Positions 35,648 to 43,620 of a stretch of DNA of 64,000 nucleotides are shown here, in pieces. Source of the DNA: Alphaproteobacteria bacterium (lineage in GTDB: Bacteria > Pseudomonadota > Alphaproteobacteria > Acetobacterales > Acetobacteraceae); NCBI GenBank assembly GCA_020850755.1, contig JADZEB010000011.1, forward strand, positions 62,001 to 126,000, in the 5' to 3' direction. The notes below the pieces were generated by a model. It was given only the letters and a program-made list of their open reading frames with translations, searched no databases and was not told where the DNA came from. Within the stretch, counting starts at the first letter, position 1; every line of letters starts with the position of its first letter. The translations under genes were made by a program, and so were the position numbers.

Positions 35648-36385
35648 GTGGCCAGCAAGCCCGCCGCGACGATCGGGGCCAGGGGCCGCGTGGTGGCGCT
35701 GTCCGGGGCCACGCGCGGCCTGGGTGCCGCGATCGCGCGCAGGCTTGCGGCCGACGGCTTCACCCTCGCGCTTGGCGTGCGCGAGCCGCGCGCGGCGGCG
35801 AAGCTCGGCCTGCCGCGCACACGCACCAGCATCCATGCCTTCGACGCGCTCGATCCCGACAGCGCGTCGCGCTGGATCGCCGAGGCGGTGAAGCGCCATG
35901 GCCGGCTCGATGCGCTGGTGAACAATGCCGGCATCCTGCGCCGCGTCACCTTCGAGGAGGGCAGCGAGGCCGATCTCGACGCGATGTGGGCGGTGAACGT
36001 GAAGGCGCCGTTCCGCCTCATCCGCGCCGCCCTACCGCATCTGCGCCGCACGGGGACGGGCCGCATCGTCAACATCGCCTCGACCGACGGCAAGCGCATC
36101 CGCGATACCTCGGTCTCGATCGGCTATGCCATGACCAAGCACGCGCTGGTGGCGCTGTCGCAGGCGGCGAAGCTGGCCGGATGGCCCGATGGGGTGCGCG
36201 CGACCGCGCTCTGTCCCGGCGCGATCGATACCGGGATGCTGGCCGGCCTGCCCGGCATCACGCCCGGTCCCGGCCGGCTCAGGCCCGAGACGGTTGCCGA
36301 GATAGTGAGCCTGCTGCTGCGCCTGCCGAACACGGCCACGATCGCCGAGCTGGTCGTCAATACGCGCCAGGAACACAGCTACTAG
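35648..36385 (+). CDS. short-chain dehydrogenase/reductase (SDR)
   Basis: 245 aa with a GTG start at 35648 shortly after the previous stop; the frame also opens at 35606 inside the upstream gene. Motifs are canonical: SGATRGLG, VNNAGI, Ser in IASTDG, and YAMTKHA. Unlike its upstream neighbour it keeps the full active site, so the pair may act at successive steps, or one may be inactive. It ends 28 bases before the epimerase gene. Confidence 0.9.
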   Translation: MASKPAATIGARGRVVALSGATRGLGAAIARRLAADGFTLALGVREPRAAAKLGLPRTRTSIHAFDALDPDSASRWIAEAVKRHGRLDALVNNAGILRRVTFEEGSEADLDAMWAVNVKAPFRLIRAALPHLRRTGTGRIVNIASTDGKRIRDTSVSIGYAMTKHALVALSQAAKLAGWPDGVRATALCPGAIDTGMLAGLPGITPGPGRLRPETVAEIVSLLLRLPNTATIAELVVNTRQEHSY

Positions 36386-36413
36386 CGCCCCTTCCGCCAC
36401 GAGGAGAGATGCC

Positions 36414-37259
36414 ATGTCCGATCTGCGCGTTGCCGTTTCCACCTTCCCCTTCCTCTACTCGCATGGCGGGCTTGCCGCGCTGAAGCACATCGCCGCCAAG
36501 GGCTATCGCAATTTCGAGATGATGATCTTCCCGCCGCATTGCTGGCCCGCCGACATGAGCCCGGCCGAGAGACGCGGCTATGGCACCTGGCTCAGGGACA
36601 ATGGCTGCGCCATCACCTCGTTCTGCTATCCGCTGCTCGACAACAATCCGAACTCGGTCTGCCGGATCATGCGGCGCTACACGCTCGATCGCTACAAGGA
36701 GGCGATCGAGCTTTCGGCGATGTGGGGCTGCCCCTATGTCTGCGCGATCCCGGGGCCGGTGAACAGCCTGATCAACCCGCCCGACAAGTGGATGCGCGAC
36801 TGGTTCGTGGAGGGCATGAAGGAGATCGTGGTCTTCGCCAGGGGCTCGGGCGTGGAGGTGGTGCTGGAGAACGTGCCCTTCACCTTCCTGCCCACGGCCA
36901 GGGACATGCTCGAGATCGCCGATGCGATCGGCCCCGAGGTCGGCATCAATTTCGACATCTGCAACTCCGCATATATCAAGGAGGATGTCGCCGGCGCGAT
37001 CCGACTGCTCGGCAAGCGGATCAAGAACGTCCACATCTCCGACACCAGCTTCGCCGACTTCAAGCATGACCGGCTGGGCACGGGCATCGTGCAGCCAGGG
37101 CCGGCGGGAGCCGCGCTCAAGGAGATCGGCTATACCGGGCTCACGGTGCTGGAGATCATCACCGACGCGACGCGCCCTGGTGTCGATCCCGACGGCGATA
37201 TCCGCGCGAGCCACGACATCCTGGCCCAGCATGGCTGGGAGAAGCGCCCGGGCGCGTGA
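36414..37259 (+). CDS. sugar phosphate isomerase/epimerase-like TIM-barrel protein
   Basis: 281 aa of the xylose-isomerase-like/AP-endonuclease-2 fold. Metal-ligand residues appear in the expected order: Glu in VLENVPF, Asp in NFDICN, His in KNVHISD, and the last Glu in TVLEIITD. The start follows GAGGAGAGATGCC. It closes the ABC importer operon and probably isomerises the imported sugar or sugar acid. Confidence 0.9.
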   Translation: MSDLRVAVSTFPFLYSHGGLAALKHIAAKGYRNFEMMIFPPHCWPADMSPAERRGYGTWLRDNGCAITSFCYPLLDNNPNSVCRIMRRYTLDRYKEAIELSAMWGCPYVCAIPGPVNSLINPPDKWMRDWFVEGMKEIVVFARGSGVEVVLENVPFTFLPTARDMLEIADAIGPEVGINFDICNSAYIKEDVAGAIRLLGKRIKNVHISDTSFADFKHDRLGTGIVQPGPAGAALKEIGYTGLTVLEIITDATRPGVDPDGDIRASHDILAQHGWEKRPGA

Positions 37260-37260
37260 G

Positions 37261-37289
37261 GGGCACGAGCCTGCCAGGCGGGCGTGCCC
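37261..37289. terminator. hairpin between convergent epimerase and nsrR-like genes
   Basis: GGGCACG and CGTGCCC form a perfect 7-bp stem around a GC-rich inner region that contains a smaller inverted repeat (GCCT/AGGC). The 39-base gap separates two convergent genes, which fits a shared terminator. There is no T-run. Confidence 0.5.
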
Positions 37290-37298
37290 AGGCTTGCG

Positions 37299-37745
37299 CT
37301 ACACCGCGCGCGCTTCCGGTGGAAGCAGCGCGATGCCGAAGCTGGCCGGATCAAGCGCGAGGTCGGCCAGAGTGTAGCGGTCGAGCGTTCGCAGAAAGGA
37401 GTCCAGCGCTTCCTGCAATACCCCGCTCAGCCGGCAGCGTGCCGTGATGACGCAGCTGTTCCGCTGGCCGAAGCATTCCACGAGCGCGAAGTCCGGTTCG
37501 GTCGCGCGCACGACCGCGCCGAGCCGGATGCGCTGCGGCGGCTGGGCGAGCTCGAAGCCGCCGGTGCGTCCGCGCACGCCGCGCAGCAATCCCGCGCGCG
37601 TCAGCTGGTTGACGATCTTCATCAGATGCGCGCGCGACACGCCGTAGGCCCTCGCCGTTTCCTCGATCGTCGCAAGCCGGTCATTGTGCGCGGCCGCATA
37701 CATCAGGACGCGCAGGGCGTAATCGGTGAAGCTGGTCAGTCTCAT
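37299..37745 (-). CDS. nsrR: Rrf2-family regulator, NsrR-like (nitric oxide sensor)
   Basis: 148 aa. The N-terminal MRLTSFTDYALRVLMYAA and winged helix (TIEETARAYGVSRAHLMKIVNQL) are typical of NsrR. Three cysteines (C91, C98, C104, in VECFGQRNSCVITARCRL) can hold an Fe-S cluster; RGRTGGFELA forms the wing. It is the third gene after a truncated haemoglobin and a formyl-THF cyclo-ligase family gene, overlapping the latter as ATGA. A near-consensus NsrR operator precedes the operon, so it likely represses its own operon until NO damages the cluster. Confidence 0.88.
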   Translation of the reverse strand: MRLTSFTDYALRVLMYAAAHNDRLATIEETARAYGVSRAHLMKIVNQLTRAGLLRGVRGRTGGFELAQPPQRIRLGAVVRATEPDFALVECFGQRNSCVITARCRLSGVLQEALDSFLRTLDRYTLADLALDPASFGIALLPPEARAV

Positions 37746-38452
37746 CGCGCATCCATGGGGGCCGCCGCCACGGGCCAGGCGATTCCCTGCTCGGTCACGA
37801 CCGCGTCCATGGCGAGGTCGTGCGGCTGCGGGTAGATGGTGGCGATCCTGGCAGAGGCGTAGCCCACGCCGAAGACGCGCGGGCGATAGCCCAGTCCGGC
37901 CAGGGTGCGGTCATAGTAGCCGCCACCATAGCCCAGGCGGAAACAGCGCCGGTCGAAGGCGACGACGGGCGCGACGATGACATCCGGTTGAACGGTCGGT
38001 GCGGCAGCGGTCGGGACGGGAATGTTCCATATGCCATGCTCGAGCGCCTCGCCCGGCCTCCAGGCGCGGAACAGCATCGCCTCGCGGCGCCGGACAACGA
38101 CCGGCAGCGCGATACGCCCGCCATTCGCGTCGATCCTCCGCAGCAGGTGGCGCGGGTCCGGCTCGCCACGGAATGGCCAGTAGAACCCGACCGTAAGGCC
38201 CTGCACGTCTCCGATCGCCCCTTCAAGGATATTCATGATGCGTATGGCATGGTCGCGCCGCCGATCCGCCGGGATAGCGAGCCGGGCCGCGATCTGGCTT
38301 TCCCGCTCGGCCTTGCGCCAGCGCATCACGTCGGTTCGCTGACGCGGATCGGTGGCATCGGCCAGGACGCACCAGGCCGGGTCGGTCTCGTGCATGAAGC
38401 AGGGCGGCGAGGCGAAGCCTGGCGTCGCATCCTCGTCTTGGCTGTGGGCCAT
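37742..38452 (-). CDS. 5-formyltetrahydrofolate cyclo-ligase family protein
   Basis: 236 aa from the ATG at 38452 (ribosome site CGGGAGGG). The family hallmark GYGGGYYDRTLAG and the preceding PDVIVAPVVAFDRRCFRLG block are intact, as is the N-terminal Arg-rich helix region. The enzyme turns 5-formyl-THF into 5,10-methenyl-THF with ATP. About 20 extra residues precede the usual start. Its place between a globin and NsrR suggests a role during nitrosative stress; whether it acts on folate or a related substrate is open. Confidence 0.88.
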   Translation of the reverse strand: MAHSQDEDATPGFASPPCFMHETDPAWCVLADATDPRQRTDVMRWRKAERESQIAARLAIPADRRRDHAIRIMNILEGAIGDVQGLTVGFYWPFRGEPDPRHLLRRIDANGGRIALPVVVRRREAMLFRAWRPGEALEHGIWNIPVPTAAAPTVQPDVIVAPVVAFDRRCFRLGYGGGYYDRTLAGLGYRPRVFGVGYASARIATIYPQPHDLAMDAVVTEQGIAWPVAAAPMDAR

Positions 38453-38469
38453 GTCACCCTCCCGGCTGG

Positions 38470-38943
38470 TCAGTCGCCCGCCGGCAGCAGTAGCTCGGCA
38501 TCGGGGCGCTTGAGCCGTTCGCCGCCGCGGAGCATCACGCCGTGGCGGAATGCGATGCCGAGCTCCAGGCTTTCGGCGATGCGGCGCGCGCGCTCGATGA
38601 AATGCTCGGCCGCAGCCGGCGGGCACAGTTCGCGGGCTGTTTCCTCGAACAAGGCGAGCCAGCGGTCGAAATGGCGGGCATCCACCGGCAGGGGCAGATG
38701 CATTTCCATCGGCCGGCCATGATAGACCCCCGACATCAAGGCGACCGACGACCAGAAGGCCATCATGCGCAGCAGGTGCGGTTCCCAGTCGGCGATGCGT
38801 TTGTCGAAGACGGGGCCGAGCATCTGGTCGGCCCGCACCTTGGTGTAGAAGCCGCGCACGAGACGCTCGATCATCGCCTCGTCGATCCCGGTGCGCGCGG
38901 CGATCTCCGCCTGGATTGCCGCACGGCTTCGCTGCTCTGTCAT
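38470..38943 (-). CDS. group III truncated haemoglobin
   Basis: 157 aa, the usual length for group III globins, with the core patterns LVRGFYTKVRADQMLGPVF, WEPHLLRMMAFWSSV, YHGRPMEMHLPLP and ARHFDRWLALFEET. His91 before FDRWL is the probable proximal haem ligand. Group III globins bind O2 or NO, and some are induced by nitrosative stress. It is the first gene behind the NsrR-type operator and 17 bases before the cyclo-ligase gene. Confidence 0.9.
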   Translation of the reverse strand: MTEQRSRAAIQAEIAARTGIDEAMIERLVRGFYTKVRADQMLGPVFDKRIADWEPHLLRMMAFWSSVALMSGVYHGRPMEMHLPLPVDARHFDRWLALFEETARELCPPAAAEHFIERARRIAESLELGIAFRHGVMLRGGERLKRPDAELLLPAGD

Positions 38944-38952
38944 GGCCGCCTC

Positions 38953-38977
38953 AAAGATACATCCGTTATGTATCTTT
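38953..38977 (-). promoter_or_regulatory. NsrR-type operator, AAAGATACAT-N5-ATGTATCTTT
   Basis: Perfect 10-5-10 palindrome just 10 bases before the globin start codon. Its core AAGATACAT-N5-ATGTATCTT has the same 9-5-9 layout as the known NsrR site (AAGATGCAT-N5-ATGCATCTT) and differs by one base per arm. It is strikingly AT-rich for this genome. With an nsrR-like gene in the same operon, this is strong evidence for autoregulated NO control. Confidence 0.88.
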
Positions 38978-39053
38978 TAGCGTCGCCAAGCCGGCCGGGC
39001 CACACCTATCTCGTCCGTGCCCTGGCGTGCCGCCCGGGAGCGGGCCAGCCCGA

Positions 39054-40049
39054 CTATTCCTGCGGGATGTTCGCCTGCCGGGCGACGTCCTGCCACTTGA
39101 CCACTTCCTGGCGGATGAACTGGCTGAAGGCCTCGCCCTTGAGCGTTCCGGGAATGCTGCCACGGGCGCGGATCTGCTGCTGGAAGGAGGGATCGGCGAC
39201 GATCGCGGAAAGGTGCTCCTCCAATGCCGTGCGGGCCTCGGCGGGAATGCCGGCCGGCGCCATCACCCCGTACCAGGCGCCGGCTTCGAACGGCAGGCCC
39301 GCTTCGGCCGCCGTCGGCACATCGGGCATGCTGCTCAGCCGCGTGTTTGCTGCGACAGCCAATACGCGCAGCCGGCCGCTCTGCATGCCGCCGAGCAGGC
39401 TGGAATTGTCGACGATGTAGAGCTGCACATCGTTGTTCATCAGGGCCGGCACGGCCACCGCGCTGCCCTGATAGGGGATGTGCACCAGGTTGAGCCCCGT
39501 GCTGCGCAGGAACACCTCGGAGACCAGATGGACGATACCGCCAACCCCGCCGACCGAGGCATAGTTCAACTGCCCCGGCCGCGTGCGGGCATAGGCGATG
39601 AACTCCTGCAGGTTCTGCGCCGGCAGCGTGCTCGGGATGGCGATGGCCATGGGCGAGACGCTGATCATCACCAGCGGGGCTATATCCTCGCGCACATCGA
39701 AGCCGGGATGGTTGCGGCGCGTGGCGAGCGCCGTGCTGAGGCTGATGCTGCCGAGGAGCAGGCGATAGCCGTCCTTCGGTCCCCGCTCGACAAGCTCGCG
39801 CGTGGCGACGATGCCGGCCGCGCCGGGGCGGTTCTCGACGATGACGGGCTGGTTGACGCGCTGGCGCAGCCGATCGGCCACCAGCCGGGCCAGGATGTCG
39901 TTGGGCGAGCCCGGTGGCAGGCCGACGACGATGGTGATCAGTCGCTCGGGGAAGGCGGCGCGCGCCACGGTGGGCGCGAACAGGGCCGAAGCAACCAGGC
40001 CGCCGAACACGCGTCGCGACGTGCGGAATTCCTTGCCGGCGGCAGTCAT
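39054..40049 (-). CDS. Bug/TctC-family periplasmic solute receptor (orphan)
   Basis: 331 aa from the ATG at 40049, which has GAGGAGAAGG upstream. A twin-arginine-like signal (TSRRVFGGLVASALFAPTVARA) suggests Tat export. The mature part opens RLITIVVGLPPGSPNDILARL and has VENRPGAAG, as in Bug receptors. No TTT membrane genes adjoin it. The acyl-CoA dehydrogenase further upstream on the same strand is separated from it by the broken metallopeptidase gene. Confidence 0.9.
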   Translation of the reverse strand: MTAAGKEFRTSRRVFGGLVASALFAPTVARAAFPERLITIVVGLPPGSPNDILARLVADRLRQRVNQPVIVENRPGAAGIVATRELVERGPKDGYRLLLGSISLSTALATRRNHPGFDVREDIAPLVMISVSPMAIAIPSTLPAQNLQEFIAYARTRPGQLNYASVGGVGGIVHLVSEVFLRSTGLNLVHIPYQGSAVAVPALMNNDVQLYIVDNSSLLGGMQSGRLRVLAVAANTRLSSMPDVPTAAEAGLPFEAGAWYGVMAPAGIPAEARTALEEHLSAIVADPSFQQQIRARGSIPGTLKGEAFSQFIRQEVVKWQDVARQANIPQE

Positions 40050-40081
40050 AGCCTTCTCCTCAGCCAAGCGGACGATATGGT

Positions 40082-40130
40082 GCAGTTGGCAAGGCGCAAC
40101 GAAGCTTGTCAACCGGCAGTGTAGGCCGGC
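40082..40130 (+). repeat. diverged direct repeat, left copy
   Basis: A 49-base stretch beginning GCAGTTGGCAAGGCGCAA matches 41062-41110 at about 39 of 49 positions, in direct orientation. The two copies flank the frameshifted metallopeptidase gene, one lying just upstream of the Bug receptor gene and one just downstream of the acyl-CoA dehydrogenase gene. Confidence 0.6.
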
Positions 40131-40312
40131 CCGGCCGGCGGCAGGTCCTCGGCAGGTCGCGCACCCTGGCGCGGAAGCCGCGTGCCAGACGCCCGATCAT
40201 CGCCGAGCCGATCCCGGCGCGTGCGACGATTCGAGGTCGCCATGCTGTCCCTGCGGCGTCTTCTGGCCTGGGCTCCCCGCCGCCCGGAAGCGTCGCGCCG
40301 GCGCGGCCGCGC

Positions 40313-40911
40313 TCAGCGAGAGTGGAAATACGCCGATCGGAAGGCCTCGATCTGCCAAGCCTCGACGAGTGACCGCGCAGCGTATTTCTGCGTCGCGATG
40401 TCGAAGGTGCCGTAAGCCATGAGGTTGTCGGTCAGGGCGCTTCCATACTGGACGAGCCGCGGCTCCCCGTTCGGCGGTCCGCCGGGATGCTTCAGGCCGG
40501 CACAGTGCCCGGCCTCGTGCGTCAGGGTCAGCCCATCATCGTTCAGGGTGAAGGCGTCCATCATCACCCAAGGCAGCCAGTTGAGCTTCTGCCCGATCGA
40601 ACCGGGCGCCTCGCCACCCCGCCGGCGATCTGGCAGAGGATCACGGGCAGCCGGTTGTCGGAGCTGTAGTAGGTGGAGTTCGCCAGTTCTCGAACGCGCA
40701 GCCGCTCCGAAAGCCCGGGCTCCACCCGGCCATTCGCCGAGAGCGGCGCGCTCCAATTGAGTTCGATGCTGCCCTCGGCCGGGTAGCGGTCGAACTGCAT
40801 GCCGTAGGCACGCAGGAAGTCGTTGCCCTTCGCGATCTGCTTCTTGAACACCGCCGATGCCCAATTCCCCACGGGCTTCACGTGGAACAGCGTGAGCTTG
40901 GGTTTCGCCAT
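40313..40911 (-). pseudogene. frameshifted zinc metallopeptidase (HExxHxxGxxH, metzincin-like)
   Basis: Two frames complement each other. The first starts at the ATG at 40911 (MAKPKLTLFHVKPVGNWA) and carries about 97 sensible codons up to NRLPVILCQIAGG. The second, in the -1 frame, continues APGSIGQKLNWLPWVMMDAF and contains LTHEAGHCAGLKHPGG, the HExxHxxGxxH zinc-binding motif. The switch falls at the run of four G on the coding strand (40617-40620); one more G would restore a ~199-aa protein. There is no signal peptide. This could be a true inactivating deletion, a programmed slip or a sequencing error. Confidence 0.72.
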
Positions 40912-41008
40912 GGTGCCTCGCAAAACACGGAGCGCCGGGGCGGCGGCCGCTCTCGGGTGACAGCCCCCCGGATCGGTGTCCCGGCGTAATGATCCTACCC
41001 GCTTCCCG

Positions 41009-41065
41009 CGAACCGATCCAGGCAGGTTCGCGGCCCTCTCCCTGTCGACGAACCGATCCTGGCAG
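41009..41065 (+). repeat. short tandem-like repeat CGAACCGATCC(A/T)GGCAG, two copies 40 bases apart
   Basis: Copies at 41009-41025 and 41049-41065 match at 16 of 17 positions. The second runs directly into the longer direct repeat at 41062. Together with the matching copy at 40082 they give this gene-poor stretch a patchwork look that suggests past rearrangement. Confidence 0.5.
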
Positions 41066-41110
41066 TTGGCAAGGCGCAAGGAAGCCTGTCGGCGGGCGAA
41101 GTGGGCCGGA
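41062..41110 (+). repeat. diverged direct repeat, right copy
   Basis: Partner of 40082-40130 (about 39 of 49 positions identical). It begins GCAGTTGGCAAGGCGCAA and ends a few bases before the stop of the acyl-CoA dehydrogenase gene. Confidence 0.6.
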
Positions 41111-41117
41111 TCGGGCA

Positions 41118-42284
41118 CTAGTAGGATTTCGGCAGGCCCAGCACCTTCTCGGCGACGAAGTTCATGATCATCTGGGGGCTGATCGGGGCGATGCGCGGAA
41201 TGAAGCTCTCGCGCAGGTAGCGCTCGACATCGAACTCGGCGGAATAGCCCATGCCGCCCAGCGTCATCACCGCGGTCTCGCAGGCGGCGAATGCGGCTTC
41301 GCCGGCCAGGAACTTGGCCATGTTCGCTTCCGCGCCGCATTCCGCTTCGGAATCGTAGAGCGCGGCGGCGCGCATCACCATCAGTTCGGCCGCCTCCAGG
41401 TTCATCCAGCAGCGCGCCAGCGGATGCTGGATGCCCTGGTTCTGGCCGATCGGCCGGTCGAATACGATGCGCGATCTTGCATACTCCGCAGCGCGCCGGA
41501 TCGCCGCGCGCCCGATCCCCACCGCCTCCGCCGCGATCAGGATGCGCTCGGGATTGAGGCCGTGCAGGATCTGGCGGAAGCCATCGCCCTCGCGCCCGAT
41601 CAGGTCGGCGGCGGGCACCACCAGATCGTTGATGAACAGCATGTTCGAATCGACCGCGTGCCGACCCATCTTGTCGATCCGGCGCACCTCGACCCGGCTG
41701 CGATCGATTGTCGTGTAGAACAGGCTCATGCCGTCGGTCTTGCGCTCGACCTGCTCGTAGGGAGTCGTGCGCGCGAGCAGCAGCATCTTGTGCGCGACCT
41801 GCGCGGTCGAGATCCAGATCTTCGCCCCGTTCACGACATAGGCATCGCCCTGGCGCACGGCGCGCGTGCTGATCCGTGCCGTGTTCAGGCCCGCGTCCGG
41901 CTCGGTCACGGCAAAGCATGCCTTCTCGTCGCCGCGGATCAGGGGCGGCAGCATGCGCCGCTTCTGCGCCTCGGTGCCGAACACCACCACCGGCTGCAGG
42001 CCGAAGATGTTCATGTGGACAGCCGAGGCGCCGCTCATCGCCGCGCCCGATTCGGCGATGGTGCGCATCATCAGCGCCGCCTCGGTGATGCCAAGGCCGG
42101 CGCCGCCGAATTCCGCCGGCATGGCGATGCCAAGCCAGCCCGCTTTCGCTATCGCTGCGTGGAACGCCTCGGGGAAGGCACCGTCACGATCGCGCGCGCG
42201 CCAGTATTCGTCGCCGAACTCGGCGCAAAGGCGGCGCATCGCCTCGACTATCTGGGCCTGCTCAACGGTGGGAAACGGGTTCAT
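41118..42284 (-). CDS. acyl-CoA dehydrogenase
   Basis: 388 aa when started at 42284 (MNPFPTVEQAQIVEAM); no strong ribosome site is visible. It has the N-terminal helical domain with LGIAMPAEFGGAGLG, the FAD-contacting beta-domain segment CFAVTEPDAGLNTARIST, WISTAQVAHKMLLLAR, and C-terminal QTLGGMGY-like residues (VMTLGGMGYSAEFDVERYLRE). It transfers electrons from an acyl-CoA to ETF. It stands alone here with a 309-base region upstream. A second acyl-CoA dehydrogenase is at 58200. Confidence 0.92.
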   Translation of the reverse strand: MNPFPTVEQAQIVEAMRRLCAEFGDEYWRARDRDGAFPEAFHAAIAKAGWLGIAMPAEFGGAGLGITEAALMMRTIAESGAAMSGASAVHMNIFGLQPVVVFGTEAQKRRMLPPLIRGDEKACFAVTEPDAGLNTARISTRAVRQGDAYVVNGAKIWISTAQVAHKMLLLARTTPYEQVERKTDGMSLFYTTIDRSRVEVRRIDKMGRHAVDSNMLFINDLVVPAADLIGREGDGFRQILHGLNPERILIAAEAVGIGRAAIRRAAEYARSRIVFDRPIGQNQGIQHPLARCWMNLEAAELMVMRAAALYDSEAECGAEANMAKFLAGEAAFAACETAVMTLGGMGYSAEFDVERYLRESFIPRIAPISPQMIMNFVAEKVLGLPKSY

Positions 42285-42593
42285 GCGTTGACTGCGAAGG
42301 CTCGCCGCCCCTCCCGGGCGCCACATGTGGGACTGTCCACGACGCGAAGCCCCCTCTCATGCCTGGGTTCACGACCGCGCCGCGACGGCGCGCGCGAAAA
42401 TGGCACTCGCCCCCGCGAATGACAACAGGGAGGGCGGCATCCGGGGCACAGCCAACCCAGTGGACGGCATCGCTGGGACTGGAGGTAACGGACGCCGCCC
42501 GATCGGAACCAATCCTTGCCTCGGATCGCCCGGCGTGACACTTTGAATCGGTTCAATATCGGCCCACCAAGTGGCCAGGCGGGGGAGAATGCC
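42285..42593. other. 309-base divergent intergenic region
   Basis: It lies between the acyl-CoA dehydrogenase (minus) and the first TTT receptor gene (plus). A 73-codon plus-strand frame inside it shows no recognisable domain, so I do not call a gene. Its right end holds the TTGAA-N4-TTCAA palindrome and a CAATAT that could be a -10 element. Confidence 0.5.
42543..42556. promoter_or_regulatory. putative TTT-operon operator TTGAA-TCGG-TTCAA (copy 1)
   Basis: Perfect 5-4-5 palindrome centred about 45 bases before the TctC start. An equivalent palindrome, TTGAA-ATGT-TTCAA, lies about 28 bases before the second TctC gene (48911-48924); the two match at 11 of 14 positions. The AT-rich arms stand out in this genome. 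Confidence 0.6.
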
Positions 42594-43553
42594 ATGAAGC
42601 GCAGGCAGGTACTGTTGGCCGGTGGTGCCGTCGCTACCGGGGCCTTGTCCCGTCCATCGCTGCTGCGGGCGCAGACCTGGCCGGCGCGCGAGGTGAGCAT
42701 CATCGTCGCGGTGGGGCCAGGCAGCTCGGCCGATTCCGTTGCCCGCGGCGTTGCCCGCGTGGTCGCGCGCGAGATCGGCGGCACCGTGCAGGTGCGCAAC
42801 GTGCTGGGCGGGGCCGGCCTGACCGGATTCACCCAGCTCGCCCAGAGCGCTCCCGACGGCTACACCTTCGGTCTGGTCAATGTCGGCGGGCTCCTGGTGT
42901 TCCCGCATGTCCAGCGCGTCTCCTACACCTGGGACAGCTTCGCCTTCCTGGGCGGCGTCGCCGAGAACTATTACGGCATCGCCATCGCCGCAGGTTCGCC
43001 CATCCGCACCATCGCCGACCTGGTTGCCGCGGCGCGCAGCCGTCGTGTCACCTTCGCCGCCAGCGCGATCATGAACGGCATCGCCATGATCCAGCTCGGC
43101 AATGCCACCGGGACGCGCTTCCATTTCGTGCCGACGGCAACCCAGCCCGAGGCGATCGCGCAGGCGGTGGGCGGGCATGTCGACCTGGTGGTGCAGACCC
43201 CGGCCGACATCGTGCCCATGGTCGAGGGCGGGCGGCTGCGCCTGCTGGCGGCCTGCAACGGCTCGCGCTGGCCCAACTATCCCGATGTGCCGACGCTGCG
43301 CGACCTCGGCTATGATGCGGCGACGATCGTGCCGCTCGGCTTCGCCTGCCCTGCGGCCGTGCCGGCCGAGATCCGCGCCAGGCTGCAAGCCGCGATCGCG
43401 CTCGCCGCGCAGGATGCCGATCTGCAGGCTACCATGCGACGCCTGACGATCATGCCGCGCCCGCTCAGCGGCCCGCAATTCGCCGAGGCGATCCGCTCGC
43501 AGGCGCAGACGGTCGAGGGCATCCTGGTCGCGGCCGGGATGAAGCGCACCTGA
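42594..43553 (+). CDS. tctC: TTT receptor (TctC/Bug family), operon 1
   Basis: 319 aa; the start at 42594 has GGGGGAGAATGCC upstream. A twin-arginine signal (MKRRQVLLAGGAVATGALS) precedes the mature start WPAREVSIIVAVGPGSSADSVA. It is the periplasmic receptor for the TctB/TctA membrane pair encoded next. The likely ligand is a di- or tricarboxylate or similar acid; the neighbouring SMP-30 and PrpD-family genes hint at a sugar-acid or methylcitrate-like substrate (inference). Confidence 0.92.
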   Translation: MKRRQVLLAGGAVATGALSRPSLLRAQTWPAREVSIIVAVGPGSSADSVARGVARVVAREIGGTVQVRNVLGGAGLTGFTQLAQSAPDGYTFGLVNVGGLLVFPHVQRVSYTWDSFAFLGGVAENYYGIAIAAGSPIRTIADLVAAARSRRVTFAASAIMNGIAMIQLGNATGTRFHFVPTATQPEAIAQAVGGHVDLVVQTPADIVPMVEGGRLRLLAACNGSRWPNYPDVPTLRDLGYDAATIVPLGFACPAAVPAEIRARLQAAIALAAQDADLQATMRRLTIMPRPLSGPQFAEAIRSQAQTVEGILVAAGMKRT

Positions 43554-43620
43554 GGCGACGCACGATCGCGGGCAACAGGCGCGTGCCTTTCAGGCGCTTG
43601 TGAAGGCAAAGGGCGCGGCA

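Noticed and set aside
40106-40422. Short plus-strand frames between the Bug receptor and the broken protease gene
   Set aside because: Composition is Arg/Ser/Pro-rich as in noncoding GC-rich DNA, and several overlapping frames are equally open.
42325-42546. 73-codon plus-strand frame in the gap before the first TTT operon
   Set aside because: It has no ribosome site, domain or hydrophobic pattern, and it runs over the operator-like palindrome. It is not called as a gene.
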